The notes under the pieces: generated by a model
Told to the model about the DNA's origin: nothing
Database searches by the model: none
The model's input: the letters and a program-made list of their open reading frames with translations, nothing else
Assembly: GCA_001687465.1 (NCBI GenBank)
Contig: LVLI01000596.1
Location: forward strand, 1-29,469
Source of the DNA: Halocafeteria seosinensis
Taxonomy: Eukaryota > Sar > Bigyra > Bicosoecida
Direction of reading: 5' to 3'
Length of the DNA: 29,469 bases
Shown here: positions 19,091 through 29,469 of the stretch, one piece after another
Numbering within the stretch: position 1 is the first letter of the stretch
How the letters are laid out: each line of letters opens with the position of its first letter
Program-made: the position numbers and the translations under genes

Positions 19091-22000
19091 CTATGTAGAA
19101 CGCCCCAAAACGTCTCTTCGAAGGGCACTAGCAAAGCTGTCCTCAGTCGTTATTTCAAAGCCCTGGTAACTGTTTTCTTCATCAACCGCAGCGGCGTTTC
19201 GTCTCCCGTAGATCTCTCTCCGTTCATCAGAATCGGTATCTGGAACCGTACTTGGAATGCGGCCATGAGCCCCTCTCTGATCAATGGTCTCCCCAGCTGT
19301 TGCGGCGACAGGGGAGCGGAGAAACAGATTATGGCGTATAGCGTTGGCGAATTGGCTCCCACCAGTTCCATTTGCAGCGGTAAAGGCGTCATATAAAGCA
19401 CCCCTACTAATTGCTGAAGTGCCAGGAAAACTGCCCGTGGAAATCGTGTCGTTGCTTGTACTTTCGAGATGTTGGGTATCTTCCTGTGCGGAGCGTAAAG
19501 CGCCTGAAGCAAGTGGAAACGTATCTGCAGCGTGTTCCTCACCATCTGGAGCACCGCTTTCCAGTTCCTCCTCAACTATGTATCCCGTTTCACTCTCTTT
19601 CTTCTCTTCTTTGTCTTGCTCATTCGGAGAATACTTTGCGGGAGCACGTCGGAATATGTTCTCTCTGACAGTTTCCACGAAATTATGGCTTCCATGTACT
19701 GTTGAATCGGTGGAGGCTTCCGGCTGCGACTGTGTTGAGTGAGAACTTATGCGTTCATCAATACCTGCAAAGTTGAACACGTTTCCTTTTGTCGTCGCAC
19801 TTTGCGGTTCTTGCCTTGCAGGGGTCCAGTTTGGGTTCGGGGTATATGCCCCATGATGTGATGGAGTTGGTGTCGTTCGGTTTCGAAGCTCCTTTAGTTG
19901 AGCACACTGTGTTCGATAATCGTTGGTCTGCAAGAACCCTACAATGTTATCCCAAGGTGTTGTGGGTGTCCCGGAGGTTTGGGGGCTGCTGGACGACGAA
20001 GGTGAAGGAGATGATGCGGGAGTCTCTTTCTGCGCTTGCCGGCAACAATCTGGTTTATCCGGTAAAGAGCATTTATTCAAAGTAGCAGAGACCTTAGTCA
20101 CTATCACATTAGCTTTGTTCACTACCGCAATAAGAATTGGTCCAACTTTTCGTGCCACTGCATCATACGCAGCCGGAATGATGTAAATCAACGTGGCTAT
20201 GAACACGCAGAATACAAACACTTGAACGGCAATGACGAGTCCACCAGGAATGCGAGGAGCCGATAGTCCCCTGATGCGGGTATCCTCTATTTGCGAGTAT
20301 ACCACCGCTCCAAGGTAGCAAGTTGTCATAGCACACACAACTTTGGTAAGCTCAGCAACAGTTAGCGCGGGTACTCGGAATGGTTTCATGAAAAATACGA
20401 GACCATATGAAACGACGAGGACCGTACTGGCCAGAAACAGCTGCTCGTAGGGGCGGGCTACGAAGACACTCACGAGAATGAGGCAAGTTTTTCTCATGGT
20501 CTCCACAACCGGGTAAAGAAAAGCACCATCTACAGGTCTCAGTCCGGAAATCAATTTCTCGAAAACGGCCATTTCCTCTGGGCTGTGTTGCGCCCTTGAA
20601 TATCTCTGCTGAAAATAAATCATTACCGTCAGAGGAAATCCCAAAACAAAGAACACACAGGTGAAACTCGCAACAGCCAGTACCATCCAATACTTTCTGC
20701 TTCCGACTTTTATGGTAAGGTCTTGAGAGAGCCGTTCGGACGATTGAATTTCTTTCTCATACGTTTCAAACGTCGATATGGCGGTGGAGCTCACGGACAT
20801 GTGTATTAGGCCGAGTACTAGAATGCTGGTGCGGATAGCTCTCCGTCCGACAGACTTAAAGGAGCGACTTCCCTTTGGTAAACAGAAGTCAATGATTGCA
20901 TGAGCACTAGCAACCAGCGAAAACATACCCCAAGGAAATATCATTGACACAATTGATATCTCAAACGCGTCCAATGGAATAGAGCAGCGAAACGAACTCG
21001 GCGACGTCGGATTCATGGTTGAGAAACGACCGAATTCCACAATCCACTGGGAATTACCGCGGAAAGGGTTTATTTCCAAGCTAGATATGATCGTAATCAT
21101 CTGGAAGTAATCCAGAAAAAGAATAACTGCTAGTTGAATGGCTTTGGGACTCGCATCCTTCTGTGTATCCTCTTTTGTGGTGGTATTCCGCGTGTTCGTC
21201 GAGTATTCATGGTTTTGCTTCTGGTTCTCGCTATTTTCATTCACGTTTTCGGCACCGTCATTTACTACGATATATTCGTTGTCTTCCGCCGGTAGCGATT
21301 CAGTTGAGTTCTCCCCTGAGTCTAGGCTCAAGTTGTTCATCTCTCGGTGGCTTGTTCGCTCCGTCCATGCCTCTTGTGGTGAGACCTTCAACTCAGGCAT
21401 ATTTCTTTTTTTATTGCCACTATCTTGGTACAGAACGATGTCCTCTACTTCACTCTCTTTCGTCTCCATTCTTTCGTGCTCAGCATGTCTACCCCTGGCT
21501 TGTCCATATGTTGGAACAACTTTTACAACGTCCTCCGCTGATTGCCCTTGGAGATCTTCTCGGAAATGCCACAAGGAAACGCTTAAAACGGCAGCGCAAA
21601 TCACAGTAAACGCAAACGTCATGAGGGCCAAATCCGTCTCACGGCTGTAACATCTTAAGCACCTGTTTGTTTCAGACTTGACATATGAAGGCTCGCATAC
21701 ACTGCACAAGGGCCCCGTATGGCCTTCACTACATTCACTGGTAAAGTTCACTGCGTTTACTGTACACGCATCAGCCGGATCGCATTCATGCATCGTTATC
21801 TGTTCTCTACGCTTCACGAGGTCCACTATTACATCACGAGGCGTAGCGCGTGTGCCATCGCTACAGATGTCACACCAGAAACCGGGGAGCATTCTTAATC
21901 TGCCACGTGAGCATTCAAATCCTGTACCTGGACATTCGTAGCATCCTGAAGCAGCTGCTTCTGAAAACTGTCCCGTTGGACAAGGAACACATTGCTCTTC

Positions 22001-25000
22001 ATTGGACGGAGCTGAAAGGAATGTCCCTTCTTCACAAGGAACGCATAACTTCTCAGCCGTACGATAATATCCGGCAACACACTGACATTTCGTTTCATCA
22101 GCAGTGGTAACCTCATTGTCACCAGTGCAGTTGACTCCCACCACAGTTAAACGCGCAGGGGACGAAATAATGTCTTTTCCATCCAGCATAACATGCAATT
22201 GAACTGTTCCAGACCTAAGCGGAGAAAGTTCGAGAGTGAGAGATGTAATTTGACCACTCGTTGTTGTTGCCTCGGTGAATGTCAGAGAAATTGGAGCATC
22301 GTTAGATGGGCGTAGGGAGAAAGATATACGTGGAACAGCATTCTCCGACTCCATTCCGTCTTCGGCATCAGCGAGGCGCGCTACAGCTCCAGCGAGACCA
22401 AACGCATCTCTCAGATGAATAGAAGCGTAACCGGTCTTGTCAACGGGTATCCTCCTTTGATTTAAGCCAAGTTGAGATTGATCCGGCGTCGCATGACCGG
22501 TTTGGAATGAGATATTGACAGACAACGGCTCTGTGTCGTGGGGTTCAGTCGATGATTGCAACGTGTCTCGCAACAAATAGACGGCAAGTCTACTTTCAAA
22601 ACTCAAATCCGCAGTATGTGGAAAAACACTTGCGGAAGATCCGAACGGTGTTTCTAAGGTCTTGCTGGAATATTCCACGGTAGCCTGAAACCTTTGAGAT
22701 GTTCGCGGTGGGATGCGGACTACCGACGGTGAGACACTAAGCCAAGGAGTGACTAAGAGTTTGCGATTGCGTGCCCGAGGCTCAGAGGCACTGAATGCCC
22801 CGTCATTCGCCGAGATCAAGGTCATATTTGTCCAGGTGATCCAAATATCCGATTGCTCCTGTACAAGAATCATAACAACACTGGTGTTCGCCTTTGCACC
22901 TATGTAAGCAACGTAAGTCACTCACCGTATTAACAATGGTCCATTGCGAAGTATGCCGTTCGAAGGGTGCGAGTTGAACAAGACTGGAAGTTTCCAAACA
23001 GGAAAATACAGCAGTAATAACAAGCTCTATCGAATACCAGTAATGTACCCTGGGAGGGTCGAGTGAATTCGTTGGTCCACTGGATAGAGTTGGATGCCCA
23101 GCCCAAGCATCTGTTGCCACCAGCAACCAGGATTTCAGTAGCCCCTTCCGTTCAGAACCCTGTGGGAAGAACGTAATGGGAACTTCAGGTCTTGGGGACG
23201 AGTCAGGAGGTATATAACCTGAAACCGAGCTCTCCGGGATGATAATCCAAGGAATTGTACCACTCGTCCCATTCTCCTGGAAAACCTCAACGTTCCAGTC
23301 AGCGCCGGCTCTTCCTTCATTTCCCAAGGAGATATAGCGGGTGAGTGGCTTTCCATCCGAGACACTCCAAACACGGATGTTTCCACGATGCGGTATAATA
23401 AGTGCTTGTTCTATTTCTGTCGTAACATGCACAGAAAGTTGACGGACAGGCACCCCTGTCGAGTGGCTATAGATTCCGACATGAAGGTACGTCGATTGTA
23501 TACCCACAGGGGCTTCGCTCACATTAACAAATAACGTTAAGGATACCGTAGTAGTCTCATTTCCTAAATAGAACCCGTTCCGTGGAGGAATGAGGAAGGG
23601 CGGCGGAAATAAATCCCAAAACCATGCGTGCCCCCCTTCAACAGTGAGGGAGAGGTTACGTCGTAGCAGCAGGCCGCGATCCTCCACACTCCGGTTGCAT
23701 TGGAAAAGGATTGACTGTGGAAACAAGGTCACGTCGCCACCGCTTTCGAGCATTTCAGTGCTGAGCTGAAACCTTAAATCCTGGCTAGCCGATAAGATCC
23801 GCTCACCCTCCAAGTCTACGGACACTTCGCTTGGAAGGATAACTGTATCCGGAGTCTCCAGTTTTCGAAAAGCATCGTTAACGACATCACCTTGCAGTAC
23901 TACTGCTTGCGACCGTATCAGCTCCTGCGCGTTTTCCTCCAGGACCCATCGGCCTCCGTAAGTGAGCTGGCGACAAGATTGCTCCCGAACTCGCCCTTTG
24001 CATGGACGTTCCTCAAAAAGCTGCAGACTCATTGTTACAAAAGGTGGTAAATCAAATCGAGTGTTTGCAAACCGTTCCTGACAACCAGAGTATACGACGG
24101 CCCCTGCTGCAAATTCAGAATTGTTCCGGCAAGTGACGGAGAGATTGGGTTCCCCACCAAGAGTACTCTGGACTTCTATCGAAAGCCATGTAGAGTTTGA
24201 GAGGGTGGTTCCGATACTCTCAGTGGAAATATCTAGTGGTGAAGATAGCGAAACAGAGACGCAGTTAAACGGGTACAATGTCCCACAAGAAGATACCCGC
24301 TTTTGCGTGGTGTTGGCGGGAAGAGGAATATTAGACGGGGACGAAGTAGGTGTTACGGAGCCAGTAGAGCTAGGAGTTTGGGATGCAGTGACGGACGGGG
24401 ATTCAGTAGGTGTTATCGAGCCACTAGAGCTCGGCGTTTGGGATGAAGTGACGGAAGTAGACGGTGAGGAAGTAGCCGAGGCGGAGACCGTTGCAGAAAC
24501 GGAGGCGCTCCTACTGGATGTCCCAGTAGAGGTTCTGGTTGCACTCGCCGTAGACGATGAAGTAGCTGAAGGAAACACTGTCGATGACGGAGTAGCTGTC
24601 TCTGTAGCAGTGCGACTCGCTGTACCTGTAGCGGTGGCCGTTCTTGACGAAGTCGCTGTGCTAGTCCACGTAGGTGTCCCTGAATTACTAGAAGTCAATG
24701 AGGCCGTCCTGGATGAGGTAGGGGTAACGGAAGCGGTTTTGGAGGAACTTGGAGTTCCACTTGGGCTGCTAGATTCACTTGGAGTTTCCGAAGGTGTACG
24801 GGAAGAAGTAGGTGTTTTTGTAGGAGAAACTGTCGATGAAGCGGTGTTGCTTGGTGTTGGAGGAGGTGATGGAGACTGGGATGGGGTCACAGAGGCAGTT
24901 GCAGTGACGCTTGCAGTGACACTTGTTGTCGGAGTCGAAGTAGCAGAGGCCGTGCGCGTAGCTGTTTGAGTAGGAGTCTGAGTACGCGTTGCTGTCATGC

Positions 25001-27505
25001 TGCTCGTATGGCTAGGGGATGCTGTCCGTGTCATAGTATTACTAGGAGTTCCAGTGTTGCTTGGACTAGCTGATGCTGTTTTCGACCGCGTTGCTGTAGG
25101 GGTAGTTGTCGCAGTCATGGTAGCAGTTTCAGTGGGAGTAGCTGTGTTACTCGGAGTCTCCGAAGGAGTTCCAGAGCCAGTTATCGAAGGTGTACAAGAT
25201 ACCGTACGAGTGGGAGTTCTAGTTGATGAAACCTCACTTCTTGAACTTCCCGTCGGAGATTTTGTGGGATTTCCTGTAGCTGGTGGTGTTATCGTAGACG
25301 TAACTGTCTCGCTGGGTGAGGGAGTTCTGCTGACAGGCATCGACGGTGTCCTGGAGGTAGTTGGTGAAATAGTTGCTCCCGAAGTGGAACTCCCGGTATA
25401 GCTAGCCGAAGGAAACGCCGATGACGTACGGCTTGGAGTAGCAGTTGTAGTTGCGGTCCTTGTAGAAGAGATTGTTGCCGTCATGGTACGGCTTTTCGAT
25501 GGAGTTGCCGTTACTGAGCGCGAGGGTTTGGCACTCGTCGTTGTTGAGCGTGAAGGGCTGGCAGTCGAAGTTTTTGAGCGCGAAGGGCTGGATGTTGCCG
25601 TCAGTGAACTCGAGGGACTGGGCGTAGTCGTCATGGATGCGCTAATAGACGAAGATATGCTTCCAGTGGGCGATATGGAACTAGACGGAGTCGTTGACGA
25701 CGTTATGGACGCAGTGGTTGTGCTGGTAGCCGTTCCCGTTACAGTGACGGTTGCAGAAGTCGTTGGTGACGTTGTTGGCGGAGGGGTTGTTTTAATCCCG
25801 TAGCAGAAGCTTGTATCCGCAGCGCTATGGATTGATGTATAGCTAGTTCCGTAAGGACAAGGACGCTCATCGCCTGGATTGTTTGTTAAGCTTCTGCAAA
25901 AACAGTTCAGAACAAGATCAAGCATGCAAATAGTTACTTGGTTTCACTATATCGGCGTCGCAAACGTACAAAGAATCCAACGCTATGGTTTTGTTGAAGA
26001 GCCCTGGGATGATATGGGTAAGTTGATTCTCGTCAAGCCGCCTGCACAAGAGTACGCACAACAATAATGGACACTTATTCGAGAGTACATCCTGTGACAT
26101 CCGTATAACATACAACACAGCCAGTGATCCCAGTGCGGAGAAAATATCTCGCGGGAGATACTGAATTTCGTTCAGGTTTAAAAATCTGCGTCAGTACCAT
26201 CATTCAGTACTACTCTCAAGCACAGACAAGTTGAAGTAAACAGCCGTACAATCTTTGAAGGTTAGCTGTTTGGTTGAACAAATTCTTGGGTAGCGTCTGG
26301 AGATTGTTGGAGCTAAGCCGCCTGCAAAATAGCTCCCATGAGAAGTCCGAATGAAACGAAAAGAAACGCCAGTGAAACCTACAACAAGAACAACACTTCT
26401 GTATCCTGAAGAAGAAGTTCTGGAATGTCTTCAAGCTTGTTTTCCTCGAGGACCCTGAAAGTACACACAAAATAGGCACTTCACAAGAATTCGCTTCCCT
26501 CTGCGGTTTATAACAATCGCGCTTACAATTGAGTCAAACCAGTCAAGCCGTTGAAAATATGCTTGGGCAGGCTCTTAAGAGCGTTTCCTCTCAACTTGCT
26601 GCACAGTAACGCTTGCTGATGATCTCAAACGTGAAACGCGCGTTTGGTTTGCCTGTCTTACAGAGTGTCGAGATTTGGGAATGACGCATTGAATAGGTCT
26701 TTATCAAGCTCTTCCAAAGAATTAAAGTCTAATACCCTGCATGAGAAAATCATCCGTCAGCCGATAGACACGTAAGAAACGTTAAAGTAACCGGAGACGT
26801 ACAACTCTTCCAAGTCACCAAGTCCCTGGAAAATGGTTGCCGGCAGTGAGCTCAGCTGATTATTTGCTAAATTTCTGTACATTATCAACAACACGTCAGT
26901 GGTAAAATTAGAAGGCATTAAGGAGCTTTGCTAAGCTAAATCGTACATCTCTTGTAAATTGCCTAGCCGACTGAAGAGATCTTCGGGTAACGTTTGTAAC
27001 TCGTTACTTTGGAAATCACTGTGCAATCATTCCTTTTCATAAGATCGGAGTTCTTTAGCAACAGTTGTATACACTTACATCTCCGTAACTCCACTGAGAC
27101 CAGCCGCGCCTTGGAATACGTCGTTCCCTATGTGGGCAATTCCAGAAAAAGATAGGTCACTGGCCATACACACAGAAAAAGCAATATACTGTACAATCCG
27201 TAGTAGCTCTACGCGTGCGAAACAGCCAAAGCTTACATTTCTGAATCTCCGGAGAAATCACAGTCTGAGCAGGACACCAAGTTGTCACCATTTTGATCAC
27301 AGCAGAATCGTGCATCCAGAGCTCTCCTCTTCGCCTTCTCCTGTTGACGAAGACCACCGCTCTTGTCCGTACGCTGATAGCCGTTGGGTCCTTCGGCATC
27401 GATCTCGAGTGCCGATCCAATACCAGTACCAGTACCAGTAAAAAGAGGCCCATGAAGCATAATGACGGCAAGAACCACGATTAGGAGAGGAGGAGGGCGT
27501 TTCAT
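19091..27505 (-). CDS. LRR / mucin-stalk / ephrin-like Cys-rich polytopic receptor, 12 exons
   Basis: Exons (5' to 3'): 27505-27237, 27159-27079, 27018-26947, 26874-26803, 26736-26662, 26598-26527, 26454-26383, 26321-26250, 26185-26114, 26041-25970, 25893-22926, 22858-19091. All introns are GT-AG, 60-77 nt, and the frame is continuous for 2554 residues. The start at 27505 gives a good signal peptide (MKRPPPLLIVVLAVIML); an in-frame ATG at 27580 is an alternative. Order: signal peptide; Cys cap (CCDQ...CSDC); nine LRRs (about 90-310); LRR C-cap with C322 and C340; Ser/Thr/Pro stalk (about 345-830); ectodomain; ephrin-receptor-like Cys repeats (about 1545-1700, CxxCxxGT pattern); about nine membrane spans (about 1709-2197, with a long polar loop after the first); and a 350-residue cytoplasmic tail. 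The polytopic part recalls TRP-like channel regions attached to such Cys repeats in protists. Probably a cell-surface receptor; ligand and signalling output are unknown. Confidence 0.85.
19094..19684 (-). repeat. Three copies of a 13-16-residue motif in the receptor tail
   Basis: The cytoplasmic tail contains NFVETVRENIFRRAPA (19637-19684), QFANAIRHNLFLRSPV (19307-19354) and SFASALRRDVLGRST at the very C-terminus (19094-19138). The shared pattern is F-[AV]-x-[AT]-[VIL]-R-x-[ND]-[IVL]-[FL]-x-R. The copies are separated by about 94 and 56 residues of low-complexity sequence. They look like short amphipathic helices or linear docking motifs; I do not recognise the motif. Confidence 0.65.
22859..22925 (-). 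other. 67-nt intron joining the two large receptor exons
   Basis: On the minus strand the sequence after 22926 begins GTGAGT and ends TTGTACAG. Removing 67 nt (1 modulo 3) joins the frame ending in VNT to the frame continuing with EQSDIWITW. Without splicing, the upstream frame stops about 19 codons after the last exon base used. A 34-nt alternative (ending GCAAAG) would also keep the frame, but is shorter than any other intron here and has a poorer acceptor. Confidence 0.8.
24331..25790 (-). repeat. Ser/Thr/Pro-rich stalk segment of the receptor
   Basis: About 485 residues dominated by Ser, Thr and Pro with short units such as TPSxT, SRTATxT and TPTQT, lacking cysteine. It is compositionally like the stalk of the REJ-like protein encoded on the other strand, but without the regular decapeptide periodicity. 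It lies between the LRR cap and the folded ectodomain and probably acts as an O-glycosylated spacer. The opposite strand is open through parts of it as a codon-usage artefact. Confidence 0.85.
25970..27159 (-). repeat. Array of nine single-LRR exons, all phase 2
   Basis: Exons 2-10 of the receptor gene each encode exactly one LRR of the form LxLxxNxLxxLPxxxFxxxxxLxx. Lengths are 81, 72, 72, 75, 72, 72, 72, 72 and 72 nt. Every exon starts with the third base and ends with the second base of a Leu or Ile codon, so all are symmetrical phase 2-2 modules. The introns between them are 60, 72, 66, 63, 72, 61, 64 and 72 nt. Exons 8 and 10 both begin GCGGCTT, hinting at shared ancestry by duplication. 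The repeats are not recognisable as one open frame because each is interrupted. Confidence 0.85.
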
Positions 27506-27678
27506 CGTTGTACAAGGCAACCAGCAGCACCTGCTGGTGGTAGCTCCAACTACCAACCCAGCTACACGTACTCCAACCATGTTGCTTTACGGCAGCTAGT
27601 CATACATTCTTGCTGGCACAAGATGACAGACACACGGCGGCGCGAGTTACCCACCTATGGGACCATCAGCGTCAGCAC

Positions 27679-27701
27679 CATCCATCCATCCATCCATCCA
27701 C
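27679..27701. repeat. CATC microsatellite
   Basis: Five to six consecutive CATC units. No coding role seen. Confidence 0.8.
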
Positions 27702-27785
27702 CCGCAAGTGCTGCCCCGTTCTGGCTGGCTCCCAGACGGCCTGCTGTTGCTGTTTGGCAAACTCTGTCTCCTTCGCAGTACCTGA

Positions 27786-27802
27786 AGAGAGAGAGAGAGA
27801 GA
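27786..27802. repeat. AG dinucleotide microsatellite
   Basis: About eight consecutive AG units. No coding role seen. Confidence 0.8.
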
Positions 27803-28715
27803 AGCATATGTAGACGCGTATCTCGCGTAATGTATGTCCCTTGTTACTGCTGCATTTGTGTTACATGCAGAAAACAACTTACGCAGGCACGTTCCTCCTG
27901 GTCTGGAGTGCGAAGTGTGAGTGTGGTTGGTGTTGCCAATGAGATGGTCAGAGCATATACATTAGTAGGAGGACCTTTCCACAGCATGACAATTAGGAGC
28001 TAGCTGCACTTTCTAGGTGGAACATGCTCGTAGTATGCGCGTGGCAAAGAATGAAAACGCGAGGTCGCACAGGACGAAGTCGCAACTCAACAGCTGAACC
28101 AAAGTACAGGACAGGCAATTCATTCTGTGTCTATCGGAAGAGTAGAATACATGCCCCTTTCGATACTGTGTTCCTAACTTCGTTGTAGTCTTGCAGAGGA
28201 TGCAAGTGCGCACAATCTTGTGCTCATGACGCGCCGTCGCCAATGTGGTGACGTGCCAGGCCCACAGTTCGTGGGACAGTAAGCAAGAAAAATAAGTCTC
28301 AGATATAAAAAGACCTTGCTGCACAGTGCTAGGTAGTGCTACACTACCCTCCCAGCAGTCGTGGGGTTGAGCAACTTCTCGGTGCCTGGCACTGCCTGTC
28401 CCTTGTGTGTTCGCTCTTCACAATACATCGAGTCGAACTCGACTTTCTCCAACGCGCAAACGGAGCTCCAACCAACCACAGTATGCTTTGCGTGCTGGAA
28501 GTTTACTTGCGGTCATGCTACAAGCATATACCGCATAGCAATCGCATGCGCTCAGAAGGGCGGTCATGGGATGGCGGTTGGGACCGCCACCGTGACTCGC
28601 CGCTCTTGGCAATTGCGGTATTCATTTGGGTATTGAACCGACGTCGTCTGTGGCGACAAACCGGTTAGGGTTGTGAAAATTTATGTCCGATGTAAGTTTA
28701 CTAACTACATGGGAC

Positions 28716-28766
28716 GAGGTGTTGCCACCTCTATCTATCTATAATTTAACTACGTGGCTGAGCCAC
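28716..28766. repeat. Two adjacent small hairpins
   Basis: GAGGTG (28716-28721) pairs with CACCTC (28726-28731). GTGGCT (28754-28759) pairs with AGCCAC (28761-28766) around a single base. They could shape an RNA or be chance. Confidence 0.35.
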
Positions 28767-28926
28767 CTAGCATGATTTGCAGCCTTATTACGGGTCGCTG
28801 CAGTGATCGTTATGAAACTTGGTTCGCACTGGTCTGTATGTACTCGCTTTTATTTTATCATGAGTACATGCAGTAGCCACAGTGCCCAAGCCCTTTCCTC
28901 TTTTTTTTATGTGCTCTTTGTTACAA

Positions 28927-29469
28927 CTACAGGTCCAGCAATGATTCCGTTTTTTGACCCATTGCTATAGCTTTGCTATTTCTGCTGAGTATTTCTCGGT
29001 ACCGAGCCTTTTCTTCCCTTGTTAATTCCACATAGGGTCTGACCTTTCTTCCGCTTTTATTGAATTCGCGCATATGTTGCCGATCCCACAGAACTTGCCG
29101 AGTGATTTCATGTTGTCGATTGAATTCGGACAAGCTCCGTTTCAAAACATTCTCCAATTGGTCGGCCATTCGACAAAAGATTCTCTGATTCTCTTCCATG
29201 GTTTCATACCTCCCTAGCTGTCCTTGGTACCAGTGTAACAGATCTTCCGTTGAGCGACCCATCCAAAAATGTATGTTTGGTACGTTTGGGTCTACCTTTC
29301 CTCCTTGCGTTCTCCAACTATATTCCGTCTTTAACTGGTGCAAATACGGCACCCCACTCACCAATTCACTGTTTTCGGTGGGGACCCACAGACCAAACGA
29401 AGTAAGCTCTTTTTCCCAGACCCGCGTTGGCAACTCTAAAGTAACCTGCCACCACAACGTTCGCAAATC
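28927..29469 (-). CDS. Partial unrecognised protein, 5' end beyond the window
   Basis: An open frame of about 180 codons runs from the right edge of the window leftward to a TAG at 28927-28929. The first Met-like codon inside the window is TTG, so the true start, and possibly upstream exons, lie beyond base 29469. The visible part is rich in Trp, Gln, Arg and Glu. Its second half (from about GRSTEDLLHWYQ onward) is charged and helical, with coiled-coil-like spacing, and ends TESLLDL. There is no signal peptide or membrane span in what is visible. I recognise no family; composition and length make chance unlikely. Confidence 0.55.
   Translation of the reverse strand, partial: DLRTLWWQVTLELPTRVWEKELTSFGLWVPTENSELVSGVPYLHQLKTEYSWRTQGGKVDPNVPNIHFWMGRSTEDLLHWYQGQLGRYETMEENQRIFCRMADQLENVLKRSLSEFNRQHEITRQVLWDRQHMREFNKSGRKVRPYVELTREEKARYREILSRNSKAIAMGQKTESLLDL

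Larger units (their letters stand above)
27506..28926. other. Right intergenic stretch with microsatellites
   Basis: No supported gene. It should hold the upstream region of the receptor gene (read leftward) and the 3' region of the partial gene at the right edge. It contains a CATC microsatellite (about 27679-27701), a GA/AG microsatellite (27786-27802) and two hairpins near 28716-28766. An intron-like run on the plus strand (GTAAGT at 28692, TTTGCAG ending at 28781) is not flanked by believable coding sequence. Confidence 0.5.

Noticed and set aside
22892-22925. 34-nt alternative intron joining the same two receptor exons
   Set aside because: It keeps the frame but is far shorter than any other intron here and ends in a purine-rich acceptor. 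The 67-nt version has a better acceptor and typical length.
24121-25803. Plus-strand open frames rich in Val, Glu and Leu
   Set aside because: Antisense of the receptor's Ser/Thr/Pro stalk on the minus strand.
27678-27702. CRISPR-like or regulatory short repeat run
   Set aside because: It is a simple CATC microsatellite without spacers.
28692-28781. Intron-like GTAAGT...TTTGCAG on the plus strand
   Set aside because: The flanking sequence has no believable coding frame on either side.
1-29469. tRNA, rRNA or other structured RNA genes
   Set aside because: By eye I found no T-arm GTTCRANNC motif paired with a matching acceptor stem, and no rRNA-like sequence; a covariance-model scan was not possible here.

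Overview
The window is nuclear DNA of a compact eukaryote. Genes carry short GT-AG introns (mostly 60-77 nt, a few 109-127 nt). Products include large secreted or membrane proteins with Ser/Thr/Pro-rich stalks, a leucine-rich-repeat (LRR) receptor, a REJ-type ectodomain and a BED zinc finger. No bacterial signals were seen (operons, Shine-Dalgarno sites, insertion sequences). An alga or other unicellular protist fits best, but the lineage cannot be fixed from this sequence alone.

Layout. 1-4445: no convincing gene, only small repeats and some broken open frames. 4446-12599 (+): intronless gene for a 2717-residue secreted or anchored protein, with a signal peptide, a roughly 1300-residue Ser/Thr/Pro tandem-repeat stalk, a REJ-like ectodomain, a second short stalk, one membrane span and a short tail. 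12600-14841: no gene seen, but hairpins and a 30-nt inverted repeat. 14842-15962 (+): a tentative four-exon gene of unknown function. 17064-18965 (+): a five-exon gene that fuses a BED zinc finger to a complete hypoxanthine-guanine phosphoribosyltransferase (HPRT) domain. 19091-27505 (-): a twelve-exon gene, reconstructed here by splicing, for a 2554-residue receptor. 27506-28926: no gene seen, with microsatellites. 28927-29469 (-): 3' part of an unrecognised gene cut by the window edge.

The most notable content is the receptor gene. Its nine LRRs are each encoded by one exon (seven of 72 nt, one of 75, one of 81), every exon in the same phase (2), separated by introns of 60-76 nt. This is a modular cassette in which any exon can be lost or duplicated without shifting the frame. 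Downstream come a mucin-like stalk, a beta-rich ectodomain, ephrin-receptor-like cysteine repeats, about nine membrane spans and a cytoplasmic tail with a short motif repeated three times. With the REJ protein it gives two large stalked cell-surface proteins in one window, which may suggest roles in recognition or adhesion. The second notable item is the BED-HPRT fusion, which would place a purine-salvage enzyme on a probable DNA-binding, nuclear-targeted protein.
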